From the NCBI GenBank assembly GCA_025449115.1, contig JAHLKC010000311.1, forward strand, positions 1 to 15,552: DNA of 15,552 nucleotides, given 5' to 3'. The translations under genes and the position numbers were made by a program. Of the stretch, positions 8,648 through 15,552 are shown one piece after another. Source of the stretch: Chytridium lagenaria. Its lineage: Eukaryota; Chytridiomycota; Chytridiomycetes; Chytridiales; Chytridiaceae. The notes under the pieces were generated by a model. The model saw only the letters and a program-made list of their open reading frames with translations. It was not told the origin of the DNA and searched no databases. How positions within the stretch are numbered: the first letter of the stretch is position 1; every line of letters starts with the position of its first letter.

Positions 8648-9069
8648 TGCTGGGCTTCATCTCTCTAGTTTGTTTTACTTACCCGCATTCTTTATTTCAC
8701 TAAGTTCATTTATGCCCTCGCACTATTTCATGCCTGAATTTCTGAGTCTAAATTTATTATTCATTTTGCTGCTCATACCATTTGAGTCAGCGTTAATCCC
8801 CGCGCGTTAATACCTACGCGTGATTTGATTAAGTTGCTTAACATGTTTGTTTGTGACAATGCTGGATGAACGGATCATGAGACCTTGTTAGCGTGGAGTG
8901 CCGCCCTCATACTTATCTGTAGTGTTTCGGAAGCTTTTCATAATAATTAGTTAGTTGTCATCAGTATTATTCAGTAATCACCTCTGGAGACCTCGTCACA
9001 AGTTTACATTGGTTGTTATAAGTTTATTAGTTATTTCGTGTATTTACAAGAGCCCCGTAAACCCCTACA
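8648..9069 (+). repeat. LTR of family 2 (3' LTR of C, also followed by a PBS)
   Basis: It starts TGCTGGGCTTCATC and ends GTAAACCCCTACA. The GAGCCCCGT motif near its end is shared with family-1 LTRs (GAGCCCCGTGAAC), showing that the families are related. It has RNase H and a purine tract on its left and a primer-binding site on its right. It therefore serves as the 3' LTR of C and also looks like the 5' LTR of a further element. ACGCGT occurs once, at 8816. Confidence 0.85.
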
Positions 9070-9070
9070 A

Positions 9071-9085
9071 GTGGTAGCACTTCAT
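9071..9085 (+). other. Primer-binding site, family 2
   Basis: GTGGTAGCACTTCAT follows the LTR end after a single A (9070). Its first 13 bases match the site at 1042-1054. A primer-binding site here means that element sequence reads rightwards from this LTR. Confidence 0.65.
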
Positions 9086-9261
9086 CTGGTTGGAAGAAGA
9101 AGTGCACGATCCATTTGAAGGCCAAAGAGTAGAGGAAAAGAGATGATTGTGAGAACAGCAGGAAAGAAGCAATCAGCCGAAGTCACAATCAACAGCATAA
9201 GAAGATATCAAGAGAAAACAAGATGACAAAAGAAAAGGAGAAAAAGCCTGTGATGTTTGAT
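9086..9261 (+). pseudogene. gag: Family-2 leader and truncated gag start
   Basis: A purine-rich leader of about 135 bases is followed by ATG at 9223. It opens a reading of about 13 residues (MTKEKEKKPVMFD) that parallels the family-1 Gag N-terminus (..SKPVKFDG). The reading then runs into family-1 LTR sequence, so gag is cut off after its first dozen codons. The join falls in TTTGAT (9256-9261), six bases that occur both in the gag codons and in the LTR, which suggests a microhomology-mediated junction. The short match makes gag identity likely rather than certain. The preceding LTR and primer-binding site support it. Confidence 0.6.
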
Positions 9262-9588
9262 GTTTACATCTTTGATTGGTTAAATTTCTTTATACCAATT
9301 TAATTATAACTCTACCTGTTTGTGATTAGACATTCCCTTCTAGCCTTTATTCCCTTTGTTCCCGTTAAGGCTTTCTGATTTGTTTACCTTTGTATTGGAG
9401 AGTTAAACGTGTGAGTGTACGCGTGTCCAATAGGTTTACCTTTGTGTTGTCTTTCCTCATTACATGTTTGTTTTGTTTAAGTATTTAAAGACTCATGAGT
9501 TGAGTCGAAAAGAATTAAAAACATTGTTTGACCAAAAGTGCGTTTAACTTTATTTTAATTGAGCCCCATGAACAACAAGTATTCAACA
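9256..9588 (+). repeat. 5'-truncated family-1 LTR
   Basis: It matches 710-1041 of the B LTR from TTTGAT onward, ending AACAACAAGTATTCAACA at 9588. The first 169 or so bases are missing. Many substitutions make it the most diverged family-1 LTR copy here. No primer-binding site follows (next bases GGCTACGG), so it is a 3' or solo LTR remnant. ACGCGT occurs at 9419. Confidence 0.88.
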
Positions 9589-9907
9589 GGCTACGGTGTG
9601 AAGAATTACATTATTCACATGGCCTATGGCTCATAAGGACATTCCGTCTAAGTCCGGTTGAGTTCCGTTATATCCCGCGTCGACGCATTATTTACGCGTC
9701 ATATTGAATCCTCCCTTCTTTTCCCTTTGGGTTTTTTATTATAGTTTTTCCCCACGTTTATAGGGTTTTTATTGAAGGAGGTGGGCGCGCATATGTGCCG
9801 TTTATGTGTCTGTGCATATGTTGTGTCTATTATTTATTTGTATTTTGTGTATTACTTTAATATGAGAGATTTCTTGATTTAATTTGTACATGTTGAATTA
9901 AGTAGTT
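9589..9907. other. Noncoding, T-rich tract
   Basis: No convincing ORF, LTR end or RNA gene is seen. It holds a perfect 10-bp palindrome GCGTCGACGC (9677-9686) followed by ACGCGT at 9694, then long T runs and TG-rich sequence to about 9900. This probably marks the edge of the transposon stack. Confidence 0.5.
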
Positions 9908-10316
9908 GATATTGAGTTGATCCCCCATCCTCTATCTCACGCGCGTGGCCTCGCCGTATCTCCCTTCACTCCTTCTTGGATGGCAGCCCACCCCTCTACC
10001 CCCTGCCACCTGGTGAAGCCGCAATCCAGCTGTTTGAAGCAGAAGGCTGCGATGGGAGCCCAAGGGTCCTCCTCATTGTCAGTGTCCTTTAGCTTAGGCT
10101 TGGTCGGCTACATTCCACTCTGATGATCCCCGAGCCGGTGATCGACGCTGCAGGCAGGTGATGAGTGAGGTTACCCTGTGCCAGCTCGTGAGGCAACGAG
10201 ATCATCACGTTCCAAAAGGTGCCATAGCAGGAAGGCAAGGAGGCTTTCAGCCATCCCCGATCGCCAGGAGACGATCTGGTGCTCCACATTGGTTTATTAG
10301 CAAGGTAAGTCGACAT
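9908..10316 (-). pseudogene. Possible minus-strand protein remnant, unrecognised
   Basis: On the minus strand, an ATG at 10316 opens 75 codons to 10089. A second frame then stays open from about 10108 to the region of 9950, and its translation is protein-like (EEDPWAPIAAFCF and RWQGVEGWAAIQEG). Together they could be one coding remnant broken by a frameshift near 10100. No family is recognised. The + strand is also open in part of this stretch and ends in a donor-like AAG/GTAAGT at about 10303, so coding direction is unproven. The call rests on composition only. Confidence 0.25.
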
Positions 10317-11015
10317 AGAAGATACTAAACACGTTCCCTTCTCCCTTCATTAAGCAGAATCTCGCGATCACTCACCCACACCATCGCCACAACCACAACA
10401 TCACTTAGATTCAGGAGTACATTCCTGTCCCTAGGTGCTCTGTGGACTTGCTCTGCTGGAGCAACTCCTTTACTCTTCTCCCCTACCCCCTAGTCGAAGC
10501 TAGGTAGGGAGGGATGGGTCAAGAGAAGATCACAGTGGGGGCCCAACCTAAAATGGGTGTTTTGGTGAGTTCTCGTCGGTTTTTGCTTCTTTTTCGTTAT
10601 TTCTTTTGCAAACCCGACATCACCTCCGCTCTGGACCAACCTGGACGCGTTCCCCCGCCGAAACTGGACCTCTGGATGTGTTCTGGATGTGCCTGGATCT
10701 CCTACCTCTCTCCATGCATGCCTGGAATCATCTCGTGTCACCTACCATTGTTCTGGCCATTGTTCCAATTCTGGGACAGGCTGGGATGATGGAAGGGCAC
10801 CAGAGACCACACCATCACTGCATCACCACTATGCCGCGTTCTCACGCCGCGTGGGTCATGCTTAAAGTGATACCTACCTCTCTAGATCGAGTCCCTGGAC
10901 TCTTACCTTATCTACTGAGAAACATTGGCTATTAGAACTCGATCCCTCGACTTCTAGGCCTCACCTTGCTTCTAAAGCTAAATCCGAGCGTGTTCTACAC
11001 ACCCTCGTCAAATTT
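10317..11015. other. No assignable gene
   Basis: There are short open frames on both strands, but none has a motif, a consistent frame or a recognisable product. The stretch includes a TTTTGGTGAGTT donor-like site near 10560, a pyrimidine-rich run (about 10578-10610), one ACGCGT at 10645 and ACACACCCTC at 10997-11006, which recurs at 13955-13964. Confidence 0.4.
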
Positions 11016-11368
11016 CGAGCTTCTAGCTCGTATTTTTCATATTTGACTTAGTATAGTCAATGATACTATGTAGCGTACCTTTGCGGTGCACTACATTTCT
11101 CACAAAAAATACTTGTCCCACCACCATAGCTAGGCCAGAAATCCGAAGCCAGTGATGGTGGTGTGAGAAGTCAACCAAAACGCACCCTATTGCGGTGCTT
11201 GAAAACGATTTAGAAAGGTCTACGCGACCTTTCCAAAGTTCAAAAGAGTTTTCGCTTTTAACTCTTGTTTTGACGACAAAATCTCTGTCTCCCCTTTTTA
11301 TGTGGGGGGACTTAGAAAATATTTTGAAAATACAAAGATTTGGTACCCACTATCAGAGTGGATACCAA
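11016..11368 (+). repeat. Dense hairpin array 1 (about nine hairpins)
   Basis: Non-overlapping inverted repeats follow one another: 11016-11030 (6 bp); 11043-11060 (6 bp, competing with 11049-11068); 11070-11094 (10-pair stem, one mismatch, one G-U); 11119-11163 (9 bp, 27-nt loop); 11182-11198 (5 bp); 11213-11233 (8 bp, 5-nt loop); 11238-11274 (7-bp core, extended with bulges); 11287-11311 (8 bp, one G-U); 11340-11368 (12-pair stem, one mismatch). The 5-6-bp stems alone could be chance. The 8-12-pair stems so close together are not expected at random. No ORF covers the tract. It precedes the coding block at 11564-13556. Confidence 0.7.
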
Positions 11369-11563
11369 GATCGACACAAACATAATTAATAAAGAATTTG
11401 ACAAGAGACTTTATTGACAACAGCTTACTACTACAACAAGTAAGGATGCTTTGGCGCATCTTATATGCACTCACTTACTTACATAATCCTTCCTCCCAGT
11501 GTCCTCTCACCGTGACGATCAAAACTGGAGGGAAAGGGGGCACGAAAAACGAAGGGTTAGTGA
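11369..11563. other. Spacer between hairpin array 1 and coding block
   Basis: No recognised gene is present. AT-rich sequence (about 11380-11400) is followed by a donor-like GTAAGG at about 11439. The next coding block is open upstream of its first ATG (back to 11564) and has an acceptor-like TTACCAG at 11614-11620, so an intron is possible but unproven. Confidence 0.3.
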
Positions 11564-13556
11564 CGACTACCCACTCAAAGAAAAAGGAAAGGTCGAGAAA
11601 AGAGACCCAAACTTACCAGAGCCGGCATCCCTGAGAATGCCCGCCTCTTCCACATAAAGGCAGGCCGCGATCTCCCCGCCATCCGAGAGGCCTCCACCCG
11701 CATGATCTCGGGTTTTTACTCTCAGTGTGCGCTCTTTCATATACCTATTTGTGAGGAGAACCTAACGAGGTTTTTGAGAAACCAAAACAGAGGACGGAAC
11801 GATCGTTCTGAACCTTACCTTAACGCCGCCGAGTGTGAAGCCCGCAAGATCACTGTCCTTGATCCTAGCGCCACCGTTGGGCAGCACCAAAGGATTCTCT
11901 CCCACAATCCTCAAGGCCACCCAACCTCCTCCAACCGTCGCCCTCCTCCTTCTCGTGAGGCTCCGGTTTCAAAGAAGACTCCAGCCTCCTCTGGCTCCCG
12001 TCATCCTGGCCATGTTAGTAATGACGGCCTCTCTCACCTGGCCTCCTCGTCTAGTGCTCCTCTTCGTGACAGTCGCCGTCACACCAGGGACTCCTCCCCC
12101 ATGGATGAGGATGAAGTAGTCCTCGTCGGCTACTCTCCCCCCACCAACCAGCTCAAGGCAGGCTTCGAACCCGCCACCTTTGAGCACTCAAACGGCAAAG
12201 GCAAAGAACCGCTCATCGAGTATGATGAGGTCTTCCTCCATCCCAAAGTAGGCGATTCCTCCGCCTATGAAGAGTTAGTAGGTGCTGATCGCGATCGCGC
12301 TATTCTCCAACGTAGTGAAGGTCGTCTCAGTCCTCTCACCTTGGTGACAGTCCGTCCGAGGGTACCCCCTCCTCCTCCCCCTCGTGACGATGGACCATCC
12401 CGCCGTCTTGACGACCCCACGACCTCCCGTCACCGCTCCACTAGCACCAACCCTCGCGAAAAGGAGCCAGGCAGCAACCGATTTAACATCGATGCCGTGC
12501 TTGACCTTGCTGAGCGCTTGAAAGGCCTAGGCATGGAGGTTCATATTAGCGAGAGTAAGCTTAAGAGCAACTCCACTTACCGTAACGAGAAGCTCGCCTC
12601 CTTCACTGCACTCGTTGATGAGCGTCGCAAATACCTCTACAAGACCATTAGTGGGATAAGAGAGTTGCTTGTTGACTGTACCTCTGAGCTCCAGTCGCTC
12701 CTGGGTACCCGTCAACCCACCATCCGCCAGCTTGGAGACGAGCCTACCTACTCTGATGGTGCTCTCGTCTCCATCCGCCATGATTGGAATAGCGTCCTAA
12801 TCGAAAGTCAGCTGAAGGTCAAAGAGGCTCGTAAAAAGCAACTCACCTTGGAACGACCTCTTCCTCCCCTTCAGCATTGACTCCATCGTCGGCTCCGGCT
12901 CCTCCTCGTCGCCATGGCATGGAGGTTCGACTTCCTCCCAACCACCCCCTTTTGCGTCGGGACGAGCAAACAGTCATTGATGTGGATGGTGAGTCCCGTA
13001 CCGACACCACCACCGCATCAGTCGGCTCAGTCAGTGATGATGATGATCACCACGACCCTCGCCAGGTAGCCCCTCCCGTCCCCTCCGTTAGACGTAAGGC
13101 TCCTCGCTTCCAATCGTCTAGTTCCCGAGTCCATGGTGTGGAGGATTCTAGGCACAAGAAGTTAGATGTTGATGGGATTACTCGTCGACTTACCCTCCTC
13201 CAGTATCGACAACGTCGGTCTGGGCCTCTACCTCCTGCTCGTAAGCCTCTTGTCTTCGTTAAGAGGGCTAAGACGACTGTGGATAGCGTTAGTGACTCAA
13301 TGCAAGTTAATCAAACTTCCACCGAGCTCCCAACCTCTCTCCTTCCACTGATGTTGCGCCGAATGCATCCCCCATCACTTGTGAGGACCCCGCAGCCGCT
13401 TTTCCCCGCACGACCCTCTCCGTCGGCGACGATGAAGAAAGCCCTGTTAATGATGGTGAGCCGATTGCAGTTGATGATGATGTTAGTCCCTCATCAACTC
13501 CACCAGGCTCACCTTATCCCACTTTACGGGACCTCGTCCTTGATGCCACCCCTTAG
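11564..13556 (+). pseudogene. Unrecognised low-complexity protein, read in three frames
   Basis: No family is recognised. The frame is open from 11564, and the first ATG is at 11702 (392 codons to a TGA at 12878-12880). Residues 1-60 from that ATG are mixed. Residues 60-260 are rich in Ser, Pro, Arg and Asp, with a proline run (PPPPPP). Residues 265-375 are charged and probably helical (FNIDAVLDLAERLKGLGMEV onward). Near 12850 a better protein-like reading moves to frame 1 (about 12850-13310, Ser/Pro/Asp/Arg-rich) and near 13320 to frame 3, which ends at TAG 13554-13556. Both changes are in the same direction, as if one base were missing each time. The Met/Leu-rich reading 13350-13569 is out of frame. 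No zinc finger, protease or polymerase motif is seen. A structural or Gag-like protein is possible but unsupported by any motif. Confidence 0.5.
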
Positions 13557-13567
13557 GCAAACAATGT

Positions 13568-13956
13568 AATGATGGAATCATTCCTCTTACCTTGTCTTTT
13601 TTCCTCTTCTGTAGTGATAGAACATCATTAGATTTAATAGATTCCTTCCCTCTTCTTACCTACATCATGACGGTATCAAGATTTTGAAGACGAAATTTAT
13701 TAATTTGAAAAATACATTATGTATGATGGGGTCGGAAGACAAACACGCCATTTGGCGTAATCCGTCTCTCCCTCCAAAAATCATGATGTAACCATGCAAA
13801 CGTTAACTACCCCGTTAACGTTTCCATGACTTTCAAAGGTATCTCCTTATTGGGAGATCCCTTTGCCCATCGCATCCTTGGGCTTCGAGTCGCCCATGCC
13901 GATGCATAGAACGTTTTGTGGATGATCTCTTAGCGATTTACTCGCTAGATCTCCAC
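13568..13956 (+). repeat. Dense hairpin array 2 (about nine hairpins)
   Basis: Hairpins lie at 13568-13582 (6 bp); 13612-13630 (7 bp, one G-U); 13693-13706 (5 bp); 13712-13724 (6 bp); 13737-13767 (4+6 bp); 13793-13829 (10-bp perfect core AAACGTTAAC/GTTAACGTTT plus 4 outer pairs); 13838-13860 (8 bp with a bulge); 13872-13905 (5+5 bp); 13918-13956 (5+5 bp). A perfect 10-bp inverted repeat (13661-13670 with 13781-13790) encloses three of them, as in a multibranch junction. It lies between the stop at 13556 and the ATG at 13988, the same position relative to the next ORF as array 1. Confidence 0.7.
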
Positions 13957-13987
13957 ACACCCTCCACACAACTGGAATAAGAAAAAG

Positions 13988-14976
13988 ATGGAGCATACCC
14001 TTTTTTACAACAGAAACCCATCCGACGCCTTCTTCTTCAAGGCTACCTTAACGACAAATATCCACAGAGGACGACCTGCCGTTCACGAGACTTGGTGGTT
14101 CCTCTTCGTCACACTAACTTTGTGAGTACACCTTTGCTTCTTCGTCTTTTATCACTACGTTGCAACTGTCGACGAGATAACGGCCAACGGGAGTGTCCTT
14201 TTCATCCTCGTCTCTTCCACCTTACGGACCTTACCTTCGACGCCGTCGTCTACTCGAGATCTCGCCGTGAGAGAGCTTCCCTCGATTACCTCGCCTCTCA
14301 CCGCGATTGCCTGTTCACACGGGCAGATCTCTTTCAATTCCTTGGACCTGGACCTGTTTCCACAGCTCCTCGTCACTTGGAACCACCATTTCATCTCGAG
14401 CTTACCTTGGATCCTCGTTTTACGACGATCCCAGCTCCAGGTGCCGCTCGAGCTTTTTCTGCTCCAGCACAACCTCCACGCGTTTCCACGCCTGGAACTC
14501 CGGCAGTTTCATCTGTCCAAACATCTACTGCTGCTCTTGTTTCACAACAGCAACTCTTTTCTCCCTCCTTACCGGCTTTTTCGCCGCTTACGAGTGTGAG
14601 CTTACTTCCTGTTGGACCTCCTCGTCCAACTATTAATCCGTCTCGTCTTATTCATCAGATTATACCTTCTGACGACGACGAATACGTTCCCGACAACGCT
14701 GACGAGGCTTTTGACGATATCGAGTCTGAAGTTTCCCTCACCCGTCGCCGTCGATCATACACATTGGACCCGAGCTTTCCTTCTCGCTCTGTTCATTCCA
14801 ACCTTTCTTGGATCCAGCCAGGTCCAACTCCTGCTGCTTCCAGTGAATTAGTTGACGCTTCACGCGTTATCCCAGTTACAACCGCTGAGATTCATCTCGT
14901 GCAGTTCGTTTTCACATACAGATAACGACGGTCGGTCTTTTACTAGCCCACCTTCACCTATACCTCCCGTTCCACT
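13988..14976 (+). pseudogene. Unrecognised Pro/Ser-rich ORF upstream of the Gag-like ORF
   Basis: No family is recognised. The ATG at 13988 opens about 43 codons (start MEHTLFYNRNP). Near 14120 the protein-like reading moves to frame 1, open to TAA 14923-14925 with an Arg/Cys-containing first part and a long Ala/Pro/Ser/Thr-rich middle (about 14380-14640). An acidic patch (SDDDEYVPDNADEAFDDIE) and a basic RRRR follow at about 14668-14760. Around 14870-14970 frame 2 looks more coding (FSHTDNDGRSF, then PPSPIPPVP), after which frame 1 resumes at the ATG at 14977. It may be the N-terminal part of one protein with the next entry, interrupted by indels. A TTG at 14092 is only where frame 1 happens to open. 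A GTGAGT at 14119 could instead be a splice donor. Confidence 0.4.
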
Positions 14977-15552
14977 ATGTCTGGTGCCGGTGGTTCCACT
15001 TCTTTTTCCAGGTCCTCGTCCACTGCCTCTTTGGCTGGATCTGGTAAGATCAAAGATGGCATGAATGCCAAGAGTGCAAAGGATGATATGGCTACGGTGG
15101 TTCTTGACTCACCGCAGCCTGCGTCCATCTATCGCTTCATAGCGAAGATTGAGAGTATCCTCTCACAGTACGTTACTGATCCGACTAACCGGATCTTGCT
15201 CGTCCCTTTGACGATCTGGAGCACGCTTTCCGCGTGACCTGGAACCCTGTCATAAACTTACGACCCCCAGTTGATACTGTGGCTCATCTGGTTCCTAGAG
15301 CCTCAACGACGTTGAGTCAACTTCAGAAGGTCCTTCGCCGTAACTTTGCTCCTAATACGGACGAGTCGGATCTTGTTACAAAAGTTGAGCAGTTTCAATG
15401 GGACACCTCCCGCATGGGTCCTCTTGAAGCTCTCAATAAACTGACGTATCTTAACACGTCTTTACCTTTTGCTAATCGTCTCAGCGACGACAGGCTTAAA
15501 ACCATCCTTATTTCAGGATGTCAAGACGACCGATGGAAGTCGCTCGTCAAGA
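14977..15552 (+). pseudogene. Gag-like ORF running off the right edge, one frameshift
   Basis: The ATG at 14977 opens a Ser/Gly/Thr-rich start (MSGAGGSTSFS), then a charged and hydrophobic helical pattern (PASIYRFIAKIESILSQYV, about 15118-15174). Near 15205 the reading moves one frame and then stays open without a stop to the window end. It includes TTLSQLQKVLRRNFAP (15309-15356) and LSDDRLKTILISGCQDDRW (15480-15536). The pattern, a helical domain in which a W/F-spaced block precedes a Gln-rich segment and then RLK.ILISG, resembles retrotransposon Gag capsid regions, but this is a family impression without a diagnostic motif. No zinc knuckle or RT is visible; they would lie to the right. It lies downstream of the Pro/Ser-rich ORF and may be its continuation. 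Confidence 0.45.

Noticed and set aside
10514..10935. Two overlapping + strand ORFs (91 and 109 codons)
   Set aside because: They have no motif, no consistent frame or support from neighbours, and a composition typical of stop-poor noncoding DNA.
11195..11634. Short + strand ORFs within and just after hairpin array 1
   Set aside because: They run through the stem-loops with no protein-like pattern, and none joins the downstream coding block in frame.
13350..13569. Met/Leu-rich C-terminus as a membrane segment
   Set aside because: It is the out-of-frame reading of a Ser/Asp/Pro-rich coding stretch that is better read in frame 3 to TAG 13554-13556.
13838..13915. tRNA or tRNA-derived SINE, because TGGGC-TTCGAGTC-GCCCA (13879-13896) resembles a T arm
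   Set aside because: The loop is 8 nt and the 53-61 pair is wrong. No matching acceptor or anticodon arm is found upstream. It is better explained as one of the hairpins.
11016..13956. CRISPR array
   Set aside because: The hairpin tracts have no fixed-length direct repeats or spacers; each stem differs in sequence. The window is eukaryotic.

Overview
The window is eukaryotic and rich in repeats. The host cannot be named from the sequence alone: an oomycete or other stramenopile, a fungus or an alga would all fit. Bacterial features (Shine-Dalgarno sites, compact operons, IS elements) are absent. Long terminal repeats, primer-binding sites, polypurine tracts and Ty1/copia gag-protease-integrase-RT-RNase H order are present.

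Left part (1-9588): a stack of copia-type (Pseudoviridae-like) LTR retrotransposons, all on the + strand except one solo LTR. Element B (541-5990; two LTRs of about 501 bp, roughly 99% identical apart from indels) lies inside an older copy of its own family, element A (1-540 plus 5991-7112). A in turn interrupts a second, related family, element C (7113-9069). C is interrupted again by an inverted solo LTR (7707-8104) with a perfect 5-bp target duplication (GCACT); removing the LTR and one duplication rejoins C's reading frame. After C's 3' LTR come a second primer-binding site, a leader and the first codons of a family-2 gag (9070-9261), joined to a 5'-truncated family-1 LTR (about 9256-9588). 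Every coding region here is broken by frameshifts or stops.

Middle part (9589-11015): mostly featureless, T-rich then mixed sequence, with a weak possible protein remnant on the minus strand (9908-10316).

Right part (11016-15552): two unrecognised coding blocks on the + strand (about 11564-13556, and 13988 to the right edge). Each is preceded by a 350-390-bp noncoding tract packed with about nine hairpins (11016-11368 and 13568-13956). The far-right ORF resembles a retroelement Gag in general character but has no diagnostic motif in the window. These blocks and their hairpin tracts are the best candidates for something undescribed: possibly an unknown retroelement or an endogenised viral genome. 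They also carry frameshifts, mostly in one direction, so decay or assembly indels must be considered.

Across the copia elements the hexamer ACGCGT is strikingly over-represented (24 in B by manual count, against about 1.3 expected), in LTRs and in all three codon phases.
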